A stretch of DNA of 64,000 bases from Prunus persica (lineage: Eukaryota > Streptophyta > Magnoliopsida > Rosales > Rosaceae). A program made the translations under genes and the position numbers. Shown here in pieces: positions 13,550 to 24,282 of the stretch. Under the pieces are notes generated by a model, which searched no databases, had not been told where the DNA came from, and saw only the letters and a program-made list of their open reading frames with translations. The stretch's first letter is position 1. The number at the start of each line of letters is the position of its first letter. The stretch lies in contig NC_034009.1 of assembly GCF_000346465.2 (NCBI RefSeq), positions 4,797,269 through 4,861,268 of the forward strand, in the 5' to 3' direction.

Positions 13550-16500
13550 GGTGAAGTGTTCCAGATCTTCTCAGCAATGTTAGGTTCTAAATCTGAACAT
13601 TTCTAATGCCTTTGGTTTTTTTGGGAAAAGGTTTTTAGCTATGCTTCCAAATTCCAATTAATAGTGATTAGGAAATTGTATATGTTGGTGGGCACTGGGC
13701 ACCAAAATGTGATGCCATCCTTGAAAACCCATCTTGAAATTGTAGTACTTGCTTTGAGGGGGATTTCAATGCGATGTAGTTGTTGAACTTCTCCTTTTTT
13801 TTCTTTTTTGTTTTTTTGGTTTCCTTCTCTTTTTCGAAGCATCAAGTTGTTTCAATGATGCTGTTAGTTGATGATGATGAAATCTAGGAATTGTGTTAGC
13901 AAGAAATTGAAATTTTCTTTGGAATTAATGGTAACTTTTATGATTAATGTTGACTATTTATATATGTGCTTGTATTAAATTTGGTCTCTTTCATCTTTTG
14001 ATTATTGAATTGCTTACACTCTACTGTTAGTTAATTTGCTGATGCATTTTGGTTTACATTTTGCAGTCTTTTTGTTCTCTCTCTAGGCAGAAAAACTTTC
14101 TTTTAACGACCGGCTAATAGTGCTATTCCTGTTGCATGAAAGTTTCTTTATTCCCCTTGCATGAAAGTCTCTGTCTCTCCTCTCTGAGACATGACCATTT
14201 TGGAGAAGCTCTTATGTTTGTAACTTTGGAGTTTCCTTCTCAATTTCCTAAACTTTTATTTTATGAAAGTGAATGCAGATCGAGTTTGCTAAGGGGGTTG
14301 GCGGGGTAGGTCTCAAAATTCCAACCACAATCATGTAGAGCATATAGGCTTAAAAGGTCACTTACTGCCATAGATTTTTGAAAGATTCTGAAAATATTAT
14401 AATCTGAAGTCCAAGCAGGCATATATAAAAATATCAACAAACCCGTTGGCTTTAGATGTGTCTTCTAGCTCTGTTTTTGTGCAGGTGCTGATAAAGTTAC
14501 AGTCATGGTTTTAGAAGTTGTTGACATACAAGTTAGGTTAGGAATTCTGCCGGCACAATGACAATGATGGGAGTTATGTTTCTTACATTTTTAATGTTGT
14601 AAATTTTTTATAAATGAAAATAAAAAAAGCACTTCTGGTTTTGAAGAGAACAGAACAGTTGGAGCATGAGAATGGAGTTGGGTTTTCAAAACTTGATTTC
14701 ATATTATGATTTATGATTGCACTTCTACTATTTGTGCATGTTCAATTTTAAAAGGGTAATCCATTAATTATAGTTTATTTGTGTTTGTGCTGCTCCATGC
14801 TTGATGCCATGCCTGCATGGAACATTCTCCACTTTCAGGTAGTAGAACCAAAAATAAGGAAGTTGACATGAGATTGCATTATTTGCCCAATGTATTAATA
14901 ATGGAAATTACTAGGAAGGAAGTTTGTGGGGAAAGTGGATCGTCATTGTCTTCTCACCCTTGAATAAACATAAGGGTGATTGTGTGTAACGGGGATAGCA
15001 TAGCGTGATTGATCGAGGTAGAAAAATAGTGTTATCCATGTTTAATATATGTTTTTCTGATTTAGTTGATTGGAAATGAGATTTGTGAATGAAAAATTAA
15101 ATGTTTTTGCATGTTTGGCAAGTCTAGGTATAGGAAATGGATGTCTGTCGCATGGGAAAATATGGGGCAAATGAAGCCATTCACCCCCTTTGGGTTTCAT
15201 TCTCCCTTTCCATAAAAAACTAATATCAGCATTAAATGCACTTTTTTTATGACTATTTTATCTCTATTAATAATTTAGAATTATAATATACCATTAAATA
15301 CATTTTTTTCTTATTTTATTTAATATAGGTATAATTTAAAATTTTAATATTTTTTTTAACAATCCTACGCAAACTAAACATGGGAAATTAGACATAGTGA
15401 TGGTGTTATGTACGACTTAATATAAAAATGCGCCTCCAAAAATAATTAAGACTTGAAGAGGAGAGAGAAAGAGAGGGGCAAATTGGTAATATTCAAAAAA
15501 GCTCACATGCAAGATAGAGGGAGAAAAAAGCTAAAGGGGTTTTAATTTAAAATTAAGTTTTGGGGTCGATGCTGAGTGACAGATGAAGACAGAGGACGAG
15601 GATTGATTGAAAACATAAAATTTCCACATGGGATAGTAGCAGTAGTGGCTACGGAGACGTGCTACGGAAAGACTTTCAAAACAGAAACTGAAATTTGCAA
15701 GGCACTCCTTTCGGAAATGTACGGCCAAACTTTCCGCAACCCCAGAAGGCTCATTCCACTCACTTTATCTACACCACCACTTTCCTCATCTCTCCCACTA
15801 TTTTATGGCAAGTAAAGTTAGAGAAAAGTTCATGTTTTTTTTTTTTATCAACAAAAGATAATGTTTCTTAAATGAGTAAAAGGGTTTATGATAGTGTTTG
15901 ACCAAACAAATTTTAAAAAGTCTATTCAGTTCAAAGTGTACAGGTTCGGAAATAGATATAGAATTATTTTTTCATGTCTGGTAAGTTATCATTTGGAATG
16001 TAATACTTGACTCACTCATATAGGGGAGAATTAAGAAAAAAAAATTTCTAGTGACTTGGAAAAACATTTAATGTTGTTTTTTTTTTGGACAAACTTACCT
16101 ATGTCCTGATGTTCAAATACCATTCAAAATACCAGAAAATGCCATTGGTTAATGCAAACATTAAGAATTGAAATTATTAATTAAATGAGGATAATATAAT
16201 AAATTCACAGTTTTTCATATTAAAAAAATTAAAAGAAAAATTAGATAATGGATCTTATTTTTATGGAACACAACTACCCATTATCTTTTTTAATTCTAAA
16301 ATTTTAATTTAATTTATTTTTAAAAAAACCTCTCGCAAGCGCGAAAACACGTGTGGAGAGGCAAGTATGACGAATAGAAAAAGTGGGAGACAAAATAGGT
16401 GTGCAAATAGTGAATTTATTATTCCAACAAAAAAATAGTAAATTTTATTATGAAAATAACATCAATTTTTACATGAACCGTTAAACTTATTTGACTTGAA

Positions 16501-17689
16501 AATGGTAACTGCGATTTCATACCTTTTGGTTGACAGTTAACAGATTTTGTTAAAAAGTTTGTCTATTGAAATACATCACTGTTCAGTTTTTGTCAAGCTA
16601 TTTTTTCAAAATGATAGAAATTTATCACAATAAGAAAAAATAACCGAGTGCAAGAACCTTATTGTCGAGACATAAAAGAGGTAACCGAGTGCCCACCTCA
16701 ATGAACTCACTTAATGTCATAGATAAGGTAATCCACCATAATATAAATTACCTTATCATCAACATCAAGTAGAGTCAATCTTTCATATGTATTTAATTAT
16801 CTTCTTCAATATTGTGGATATCTCATTCTATAGTTAAAGAGAATCCTACAGTCAAAATCTTTGCACATGTACAGAAACGTCAAGCATTGGTTTTGGTGAT
16901 TGGTATGGTCATATACTAAGTAGTGATTTTTCAGTCACACCACCATATAACGCGATTAATTAAAAATTAATTCATGTCGTCCGTCCATATTAAAACATGT
17001 CGATACCTCATTTTCAATCAACTAATTAAACATTTAACTGTTTAACTGTTATCTCACATACAAAGTTTGACCATATATGGGGGGATGTGAAATTCAAAAT
17101 CTCAAATAATAGTTAATATAATATGGTGGTAATCACTAACCATCACAAAAACAAGCCACCAAATGTGCACATGGGAATGGGGAATTTTGGATATATGGTG
17201 CTGGTGGTGATCTCTAAACCCGTGATTTTCTGGTATTTTTGGTACGAATAAATTTAATATTGTTTTTTCATAATGGAAAAATGCTTGGCAATTTAGTTTT
17301 TTTGTATGAAATTAAGTTAATATTGTTCTACGGCTCTCAATTTTTTCAAGAGGAAAAGATGCAGTTTCATACTTCACTGTAGCAGTAGTGACTTGACAAT
17401 GTTGGGCAGTTTTTATCGTTAGATGTAGTACTGATTATGACGCAGTCAACTCAACTAGTGCAACTAGGGTTCCTCCACCATGCAGAGTTTTTGTATGACT
17501 ACTTGCTAGAAAAAGTGACGAATATGCTTTATTTAAAACAAGACAAATAATTAAAAATAAAAACTTGGACTATTCAGTATATTTTATTGAGTGATAGAAA
17601 TGCAACAAACCAAACCAAGTCATCTCACTTGTTGACGTTATGACCTTTCTGGCTATTCTCAACCTATTCAAAATTTAAAAGAAAGAAAA
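13550..17689. other. Long intergenic stretch, no supported gene
   Basis: It holds the SAUR-like 3' UTR near 13550-13700 and then AT-rich DNA. A small open frame at 15576-15815 (79 codons) has no family I recognise and no splice partner that I can see. Bases 15120-15390 have degraded MITE-like character (motifs resembling 'tttggcaag' and 'caaactaaacatggg'), but no clean ends. Confidence 0.4.
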
Positions 17690-18231
17690 AGGACTGTTCC
17701 ACTGCAGGAGCCCAGCATAGGTTGCCCCTTAGGCCTCCAAAAGTGGTTCCAACGTTCAATTCTTGCCCTGGCAAGAGAGAGGTTCACCAACCAGGCAAGA
17801 CCCAAGGCAAGATGAGCCTGAGCTCCTGTCTTCAGGCGATGACATCAACGATGATACCAGGATGGTGTTAACACACAAAAGTTAATTTTTTTTAATCGTT
17901 GGCGCGTGACGTACACGTGGAGATTGCACTCGTCACGCAAGCCAACTGTAAAAAAATTTGAATATATTTTTCGTCGGCGTCAGCACTTGCTTTCCTCCAA
18001 AGACTAGAAGCCACGTGAAGCTATTTGGGGAGTCTGATCAATTTTTCCACTACCATCCAACGGCTACCAATTTTTATGTAATAAAAATTGAAAACAAATT
18101 GGAAAAAATTCTCAATTTTTTTCTTCTGTCAATACCTACCAATATTATTCACTTTCCATACCAAATCTTCATACAAATTCTTCTCCTATCTTTATTTTCT
18201 ATTACTAAATTTCATTTGTGAAAAAATACAA

Positions 18232-18521
18232 ATGACATCTTCCATCGAAGTCAGAGGCACGTGGACAACTATGCAAGATGTTTTGTTGTGTGAGTATTGA
18301 ATCCAAGTTGGTCATTGCTCGATTATGGGCAATGAGATGAAGTTATCTCATATAAGGAGGAAAATTCATGGAGAATTTTGTGAAAGATCGGGTTCGCCTC
18401 GTACAGAAATGACCTTGGCTAGTAGGTCAATTTTTTTTTAATGAAGAGTTAGGGAAATGGAGAGATGTGTTGGCAAAAGAGAGGGACAACATTCGAAGCG
18501 GCAAAAATCTTGCCAACGAGG
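18232..18521 (+). pseudogene. Harbinger ORF1 exon 1 remnant
   Basis: Reads as a broken version of the MYB/SANT-like ORF1 at 27656: WTTMQDVLLCE, QVGHCSIMGNEMKLSH, IHGEFCERSGS and KELGKWRDVLAKER-like segments. It has an in-frame TGA after EY and a further break near 18430. It encoded the DNA-binding accessory protein of the transposon and cannot do so now. Confidence 0.75.
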
Positions 18522-18551
18522 TAAAATTTTTGTAATTGCAGTTTTATTAAA

Positions 18552-18715
18552 GAGTTTTTCTATTTAAACCCCGCGCTTCTCTTTGTTCACCCCAACTTCT
18601 AATTCAGATTTTCACAATTTCTAAGAATACCTCACTTTCTTCCTAAACTATCCCTAATTACACACCCAGCAAAAAAAGAAAAAAAAAACTCATCAACCTC
18701 ACACTTCACACTTCG

Positions 18716-18748
<33 letters not shown>

Positions 18749-19159
18749 TTTTCATAAAAATATATTATGATCAAATAATATAATATTTGTCTTTGATCAC
18801 AGTATCCTCAATAATTCTCGGAAAAGTCCCAATTCAAGAAATAATCTCACATTACAACCTTAATTGACGACCCACAAGCCACTATTTGCATACCGTATTT
18901 AGGGTTTGTGAAGAGAAGATGAGAGTGTGTAGTTTTCTTGGATTGAAAGAGAGGACTAAAATGACAATAGGGTGTAGAGAAGTTTGTGTTTTTCTAAAAC
19001 TTAATATAAAGAGTGGTGGGGTGTGTATAAATGTAGTAGTGTTAAGTATTAAGTTGGATGTCCTTTTTTGCCTTTTTACACAATAATAAAAACTAAGAGC
19101 TTAATGATTTAAGTATTGCGGTGAATAAAGAAAAGTGTGTGGTTTAAATAAAAAATCTC
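18552..19159. mobile_element. Mutator-type MITE, 608 bp, nested in the ORF1 intron
   Basis: Terminal repeats GAGTTTTTCTATTTAAACC (left) and GAGATTTTTTATTTAAACC (right, reverse complemented), continuing with similarity into the 'ttctctttgttcacc' region. A perfect 9-bp target duplication TTTATTAAA sits at 18543-18551 and 19160-19168, the length typical of Mutator-like elements. It carries a (TA)n tract at about 18717-18745 and no coding capacity. Confidence 0.85.
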
Positions 19160-19215
19160 TTTATTAAATTTAATGTCATGTTTTTTGAAATTTTCTTACA
19201 TTTCTAATTTATTTT

Positions 19216-19972
19216 GGCTTAAATGTTAAAATAGTCCATGTGTTTTATCTTGTTGGCTAATTTAGTCCATGTGTTTTTAATTTAGCAAATTTGGTCCTTG
19301 TGTTTAGCACTGTTAGCCAATATGGCCCATTTTGTTAAAATTGCCGTTAAATAAACATGATAATTCTTTTTTTCTTCTTCTTCCTTTGAAAACCAATAAA
19401 TTTTGTTGAAATTAATTTATAAAAATTGAATTAATTTAAAAACATATTAAAACTTCATTATAACTAAAACATAGCATTAGAAAAAAGATTTTTTAAAAAA
19501 AACAGGATGGGCGCAGGGCTACTTAGCAATGTGGTTAGAGGGAGTGGGACGATGACTGCATGGTGAAGATTCTACTGGGAGATGGTCAGGAGTTAGGGAT
19601 TGTTCTTGAGAGAGAGAGAGAGAGAGAGAGAAGGGGAGGGGTGGGGTGGGGTGGGTGGCTGTGACTTGGGGAGTTGGGGTTATTGCGTGTGGGTGAGTTG
19701 TTGTTGGGGAGAAAGGATGTTGCCGAAATTGTGTTGTCCTTTGGTTTTTAATTGCTTTTAGCTTTTAAATCTTATTTTTATTTCATAATTATTTATTTTA
19801 TAGATTGAATTCAAATATTTATATTTTTTATTAATATTTTAACAGAAGTTTAACGAATTAGATTACATTAACTAACGGTCCAAAACACAAGGACCAAATT
19901 AGCCAAATTGAAAACACATGGACTAAATTGGCTAACGGGCTAAAACACATGGACCATTTTAGCATTTAAGCC
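19216..19972. mobile_element. Mutator-type MITE, 757 bp, with long TIRs, nested in the same intron
   Basis: The ends match over about 60 bp in inverted orientation, starting GGCTTAAATGTTAAAATAGT on the left and GGCTTAAATGCTAAAATGGT on the right. A perfect 9-bp target duplication ATTTATTTT flanks it (19207-19215 and 19973-19981). The TIRs contain repeated 'GTCCATGTGTTTT' and 'TTTGGTCC' motifs. A (GA)n tract lies at about 19607-19631. No transposase. Confidence 0.88.
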
Positions 19973-19987
19973 ATTTATTTTTTTATT

Positions 19988-20262
19988 ATAGATTATTCAG
20001 GCACAAATGTGGTTTAATGCCATTGGCCAAGGCAAAACATCTTTCAACAATCACCAATGTTGAGAGATTGTGAAGAATTGTCCAAGATTCAAAATTATTC
20101 ACACGCATCTTAGCATTGTGTTGAATGAGACGCCGCTCCACAATTCATCGACATCGGATTTACCGTTAGACTCCCTAATCGATCAAGACTCGCCAATCAA
20201 AGGGAGTCGAGGCCTATTGGGAGAAAGGCGACAAATGCCAAGAGAGGGAGCACTTCGAATAA
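19988..20262 (+). pseudogene. Harbinger ORF1 exon 2 remnant, truncated
   Basis: The residues AQMWFNAIGQGKTSFNN, then CEELSKIQ-like, VLNETPLHNS, DLPLDSLIDQDSPI and RPIGRKATNAKRGS align by eye with exon 2 of the complete element's ORF1. Frame breaks occur (for example after the QC position), and similarity ends near 20262. It joins exon 1 (18232-18521) across an intron swollen by two MITEs. Confidence 0.7.
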
Positions 20263-20532
20263 CATTATATATTCCAGTAGATGTGACATCATTGCATACA
20301 TGAAAAACATCACTAAACCATGACCAGATGATCATAATGCAAGTACTCAGCAAAGCAACTACACAGGGAAGCAAATTATTCTTACAATACAGCAGACTAA
20401 TGTTTACAATGGAAGAACTACAGGCCGGGGCACTGAAAAATGCTTCAAGCCTGCATCTAATCTGTATTTGTTAGAGAGGTTAGAAATTCAGAAACAAGTA
20501 GACCAAACGTGAAAATACATCAATAAACAAAA

Positions 20533-21405
20533 TTATGACTGTTTCCTTTTTCTGTCCAGATAAAAGTAGCTACGCTGAAAGGTCAAGATCGCCCAAGCGA
20601 AATGCCGGAAACCAATCTCTGGCCAGAGCACAGATGGAGAGTACAAATAACAGTGTGCACTCTGCCACAAAAGAAAATTGCTCAACCGGGTTTCGCCAGA
20701 AGTACGGATTAGAATATCAGGGTCGGGTGCAACAGCCATGTACATATGGTTTTCAATATCTGTCAATTTTACAATGTTCTCCCTTTCTTCCTTTTCACTC
20801 CCTCCAAGTTGAAGTAGACCATACCAAGCTCCACTTGCATTCATCACACTGATTTCATCTGATTTTTCTTCGCACGATTCTTGAACAGCATGCACAATCT
20901 CATCAGTGGAAGTGTAGGCAATACATATTGACAGAACTCCTCTGGAGTTGTTGGCAGTGGCCTCCATAGCCCTCTCAGCTGCCAACCTAACAGGTTCACT
21001 CAAGAGTTTTAGGTTCCCTATAAAGTGTACCTTAATTCCATAGCGGTTAACTATGCTTTCTTCCTTGATTAACCCTTCAATTTTCTCCTGTATCAGGTCC
21101 ATCAAGGATTGAACTTCTTCAGGGTCCCTTTTGAAATTATCAATACTAAAGGCATATATAGTCACATATCTAACCCCCAACTCATAACAAAACTTGAGCA
21201 TGGACATCAGAGCCAAAAACCCAACCCTATGTCCATCCCCTTCCTTCAACTTCCGCTTTTTAGCATATCTTTGATTTCCATCCATGATGAATGCAATGTG
21301 ATGAGGTATAGGACGAACAGAAATTACAAGAAAAAGACATCTCCTCAAGAAACTAACTATGCTCCAAAAAATCTGGGTTGCTTTATTGCCATTGCTTTTC
21401 TCCAT
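20533..21405 (-). CDS. cis-Prenyltransferase (dehydrodolichyl diphosphate synthase type), 290 aa
   Basis: Adds isopentenyl diphosphate units in the cis configuration to an allylic starter, producing polyprenyl diphosphates for dolichol used in protein glycosylation, or shorter plant polyprenols. The coding region has no intron. Seen in order: a hydrophobic N-terminal stretch (about residues 12-30), region I HHIAFIMDGNQRYAKK (the essential Asp of MDGN at about 42), GHRVGF, region III YAFSIDNFKR, and region V PDILIRTSGETRLSNFLLWQ with the R..E/RLSNF substrate-binding residues, then LWPE. Length fits eukaryotic DHDDS proteins. An AG acceptor just upstream (at about 21452) suggests a 5' UTR intron and a leader exon further up, probably before 23000. 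The ER location and product chain length are inferred from the family; it could be any of the several plant CPT paralogues. Confidence 0.93.
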   Translation of the reverse strand: MEKSNGNKATQIFWSIVSFLRRCLFLVISVRPIPHHIAFIMDGNQRYAKKRKLKEGDGHRVGFLALMSMLKFCYELGVRYVTIYAFSIDNFKRDPEEVQSLMDLIQEKIEGLIKEESIVNRYGIKVHFIGNLKLLSEPVRLAAERAMEATANNSRGVLSICIAYTSTDEIVHAVQESCEEKSDEISVMNASGAWYGLLQLGGSEKEERENIVKLTDIENHMYMAVAPDPDILIRTSGETRLSNFLLWQSAHCYLYSPSVLWPEIGFRHFAWAILTFQRSYFYLDRKRKQS

Positions 21406-21451
21406 CCTAGAACCATGTACAACTGCCGAGTTCGGCTAAAACCTACTTGAC

Positions 21452-23000
21452 CTGTTAATTAATAAACAAACTTTAGTTCAAACTCCTGAAGTTAAAACAT
21501 GGAACCACTGAAAAATCATGCCTTAAAATGTAGTTCAGCCTATTAACCTATAACCACAATCATATACAGATTGAGTTCCAGCATAGTATGCTTAACAGCA
21601 GGTGTGGCTTTTCTACTTTTAGAATGATCTCCATTGACAGAGTTACATTTCCTTCCGTCGAAACCCAACTTAGCATTGTAAAATTTTGATCCAATGCAAT
21701 AGGAACAACTATGCAAAGGATCAAGACTAAATTTCTTATGGTATCACGCATTAACATCTAAAACCAAACCCTCAAAATTGAATAATCACTTGTCTGGCAG
21801 ATATTAGTCATAAACAAAATGCATACAGTGCACACACGCAGTTCGAAAATTACAACAAAAAAAGAAGGCAAATAGTCAAGAAACCAATGCTTGAATATTA
21901 GAAAATCACAATACTTTGGTGCTTTTTAACCGTGGTAAATCAAGATTCAGAAATAATCACACCACAATGCAAACAACACTTGAGCAGAATAAAATAAACC
22001 AAGGAATAAAGATAGTGCACAAGAGATTTATGAGGTTTGGCAAAATCCTGCCTACGTGACTACATTACTATGAGAACAATAACAGTACAAGACAAACTTA
22101 AGAGTTAAATCAACATAACCCAAACCATAACCTGTGCGGCTCACAGTATTTCCCAAGAGTTCTTTTTCTCTCAAACACCCATGTTTCAACTATTACATGC
22201 ACTCATCAAATGAATCACATTCTACCCATTAATAGGCAGTTGGTTCAACGTGAAAAACAAAGCTTTTACAATTATGTTCAATTTTTCAACCACCATTTCA
22301 TGCAACATGGCTTCCTCTAAAAGCCAATCCTCTAGTTAGATCTACAAGCGCATAGCCTGCTGCACCATTTACTACATGGTCCCATTTTTACCAATTTCAA
22401 TAAACTTGGTCTCATCAAATGAATCACATTCTGCCCATTAATAGGCAGTTGGTTCAATGTGAAAAACAAAGCTTTTACAATTGTCTTCAATTTTTCAACA
22501 ATCATTTCATGCAACATGGCTTCCTCTAAAAGCCAATCCTCTAGTTAGATCTACAAGGACATAGGATGCTGCACCATTTACTACATGGTCCCATTTTTAC
22601 CAATTTCAATAAACTTGTTATTGTGAACATCGAAAAGACATTGACAGTTACATAAATTTGTACAAGTAGAACAATACATTGAACATCTTGTTGTGTTACT
22701 TGTGTATTCTATCTCATGCATAAAGTCAATTTGGCGTATAGGCTTCTATGACCAAAATGGTAAAACCAATCAGAATAAACGACCGCGTTTAATATGCTTA
22801 GAGCTGTAACTACTGATTAAAAGCTGCAAACATAAAAAAAGAAAGCAAAGTTCTGAATTTGAGATAAATTGGAAATGACAGAAACCTAATAGCCTCCTGA
22901 ACCCAAGATACAAACTTTTCTGGTTACCAGGAAGGAAGGTCCCATCTTTTAGACGAAAGTTGATTTATTTTTCCTTTTCGATTTCTTGGAGACCAAACAG
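21452..23000 (-). other. Probable 5' UTR intron and promoter of the cis-prenyltransferase gene
   Basis: The acceptor-like ttaattaacag|GTCAAG (reading minus) lies 46 bp upstream of the start codon. No other gene is seen. The stretch contains the 209-bp tandem duplication listed separately. The leader exon and its donor were not located. Confidence 0.45.
22203..22620. repeat. Tandem duplication of 209 bp
   Basis: The copies at 22203-22411 and 22412-22620 both begin TCATCAAATGAATCACATTC and differ at only a few positions (for example ctacccat/ctgcccat, acaagcgca/acaaggaca). The high identity means the event is recent. It sits in the presumed 5' UTR intron of the cis-prenyltransferase gene. Confidence 0.92.
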
Positions 23001-23987
23001 AGGCTTGGAAAATCAGAGAGGGAGAGAGAGAGAGAGAGAGAGTTACCAGTTAACCAAATGCAGAGTAGGATCCAAGTAGCAGCAGGGGAGGGAAGTAGAG
23101 TAGACCAGTCCCAGTGTGAGAGCGAGAGAGTTGATTTGACTCCTTCAGGCCCCCCTTTGAAGTTGGAATTTGCACACGTTTACCGACAGTTCTTCCCGTC
23201 TTCCTTCAGTCCAGTGTGGCTATTTTGCAATTTTGCAACTGAAGAAGGACCAATGAGAATAAGACAACAGACTATTGAGGCCAACTCGTGAATATACCAA
23301 AATAGGGCAAACACACACAACAAAGAGTTTTTATCAAAAATAGCCAAAATTTATCCCATACTTTCATAAATGTCAGTTTTATAAAAAACTTTCAAAAATA
23401 ACCAAAAATCCACTTAAATAGACTCAAATGCCCTCAAAACTAAAACCACATAAATCTAAAATGCAAAACCCTACTAGGTAAAAATTTAGAATTTAGTAGG
23501 CACATTTGCAGCACTAGTCAAACTCCCTGTACGGTAAGTGCCGTTATTTTTATTTTTATTTTGTTTCCCTTGCTTCTTTGTTCGGTCTACCATTTTTTTT
23601 TTTAATAAACATATGCAGGCCCAAGCATGGTCGTGCTCATGGGATCTTAACAGTCCACAACATATATGTACAGGTTTTGATCCTTAACTATCTCGTTATA
23701 TGCTTATAATCATTTGGACCTATTTATGAAGTGAGTCAAACTATGAATAATGGTAAATAGATAATGTCACTTTTAAGTCTACACATTACAGAAACAGCGG
23801 GGGTAGTTTTGGATCTTCGCGACTCATTTCCTCTGCGTTTTCACGAGTGGTTTTCAGATTTTTTATTTTATTTTATTTCCACACGTGTGTTTCCTTCTTC
23901 TTCCTTCTTGATTTATCCGAAATTGCAGCAAGTTGACTGTGGAGCTTAGGAGTGGCTTAGGAGTAAGCTCATGAGCTCCCAATTTCG
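23001..23987. other. Intergenic, no supported gene
   Basis: It holds a GA microsatellite at about 23023-23042 and a short AT-rich run. Its right part is the former promoter and leader of the broken plastid-protein gene. Confidence 0.4.
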
Positions 23988-24282
23988 GTGGCAGAAATGA
24001 AATCTGTTCATTTCTCACACTTCTCACCTCCAATTCGTGCCTCCAACCCTAATAATCATACTTCATCATCATCTTTTTCTTCTTCTTCAATCACTCTTCT
24101 CCAGCGCTGTAAATTCAGCTCTGTTTCTCTCACCTCCACTTCCAGGCCCTCCCGCTCAATCACGCTTTGCGCTCCCAATTCCACCAAAGCGACGTCATCG
24201 TCGTCGTCCCAGTTCGAATCGGCGGCAGCGGAGGGCATAAAGGAGGCTTCTTTTCAGGTTCAAAACGACGCTTCGCAAAGTC
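23988..24282 (+). pseudogene. 5' part of a plastid-targeted protein gene, cut by an inversion
   Basis: The frame starts MAEMKSVHFSHFSPP and is rich in Ser, Thr and Arg with few acidic residues for about 80 residues, as in a chloroplast transit peptide. It then reads EGIKEASFQVQNDASQS. In the ancestral gene that segment would continue PWNVEVGKPSVLSPS, but that continuation is now on the opposite strand at 25168. In place of it the frame runs on through inverted DNA for 47 residues to a stop at 24425. The homologous protein family is one I know as a conserved plastid membrane protein of unknown function; no name is assigned. Confidence 0.7.

Larger units (their letters stand above)
17690..20262 (+). 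mobile_element. Decayed, 3'-truncated PIF/Harbinger element with nested MITEs
   Basis: The order of sequences matches the left half of the complete element at 27079: a TIR-proximal region with an ATCGTTGGCGCG-like motif (17896 on), a tract with 'ccaacggct' and 'taccaat', then ORF1 exon 1 and exon 2. The copy stops around 20262, before any transposase, about 270 bp from the stop of the cis-prenyltransferase gene. Two other MITEs lie in its ORF1 intron. The left end is too decayed to place exactly. Confidence 0.7.

Noticed and set aside
15576..15815. 79-codon open frame between genes
   Set aside because: No family resemblance, no splice partner and no conserved neighbour; chance length in this base composition.
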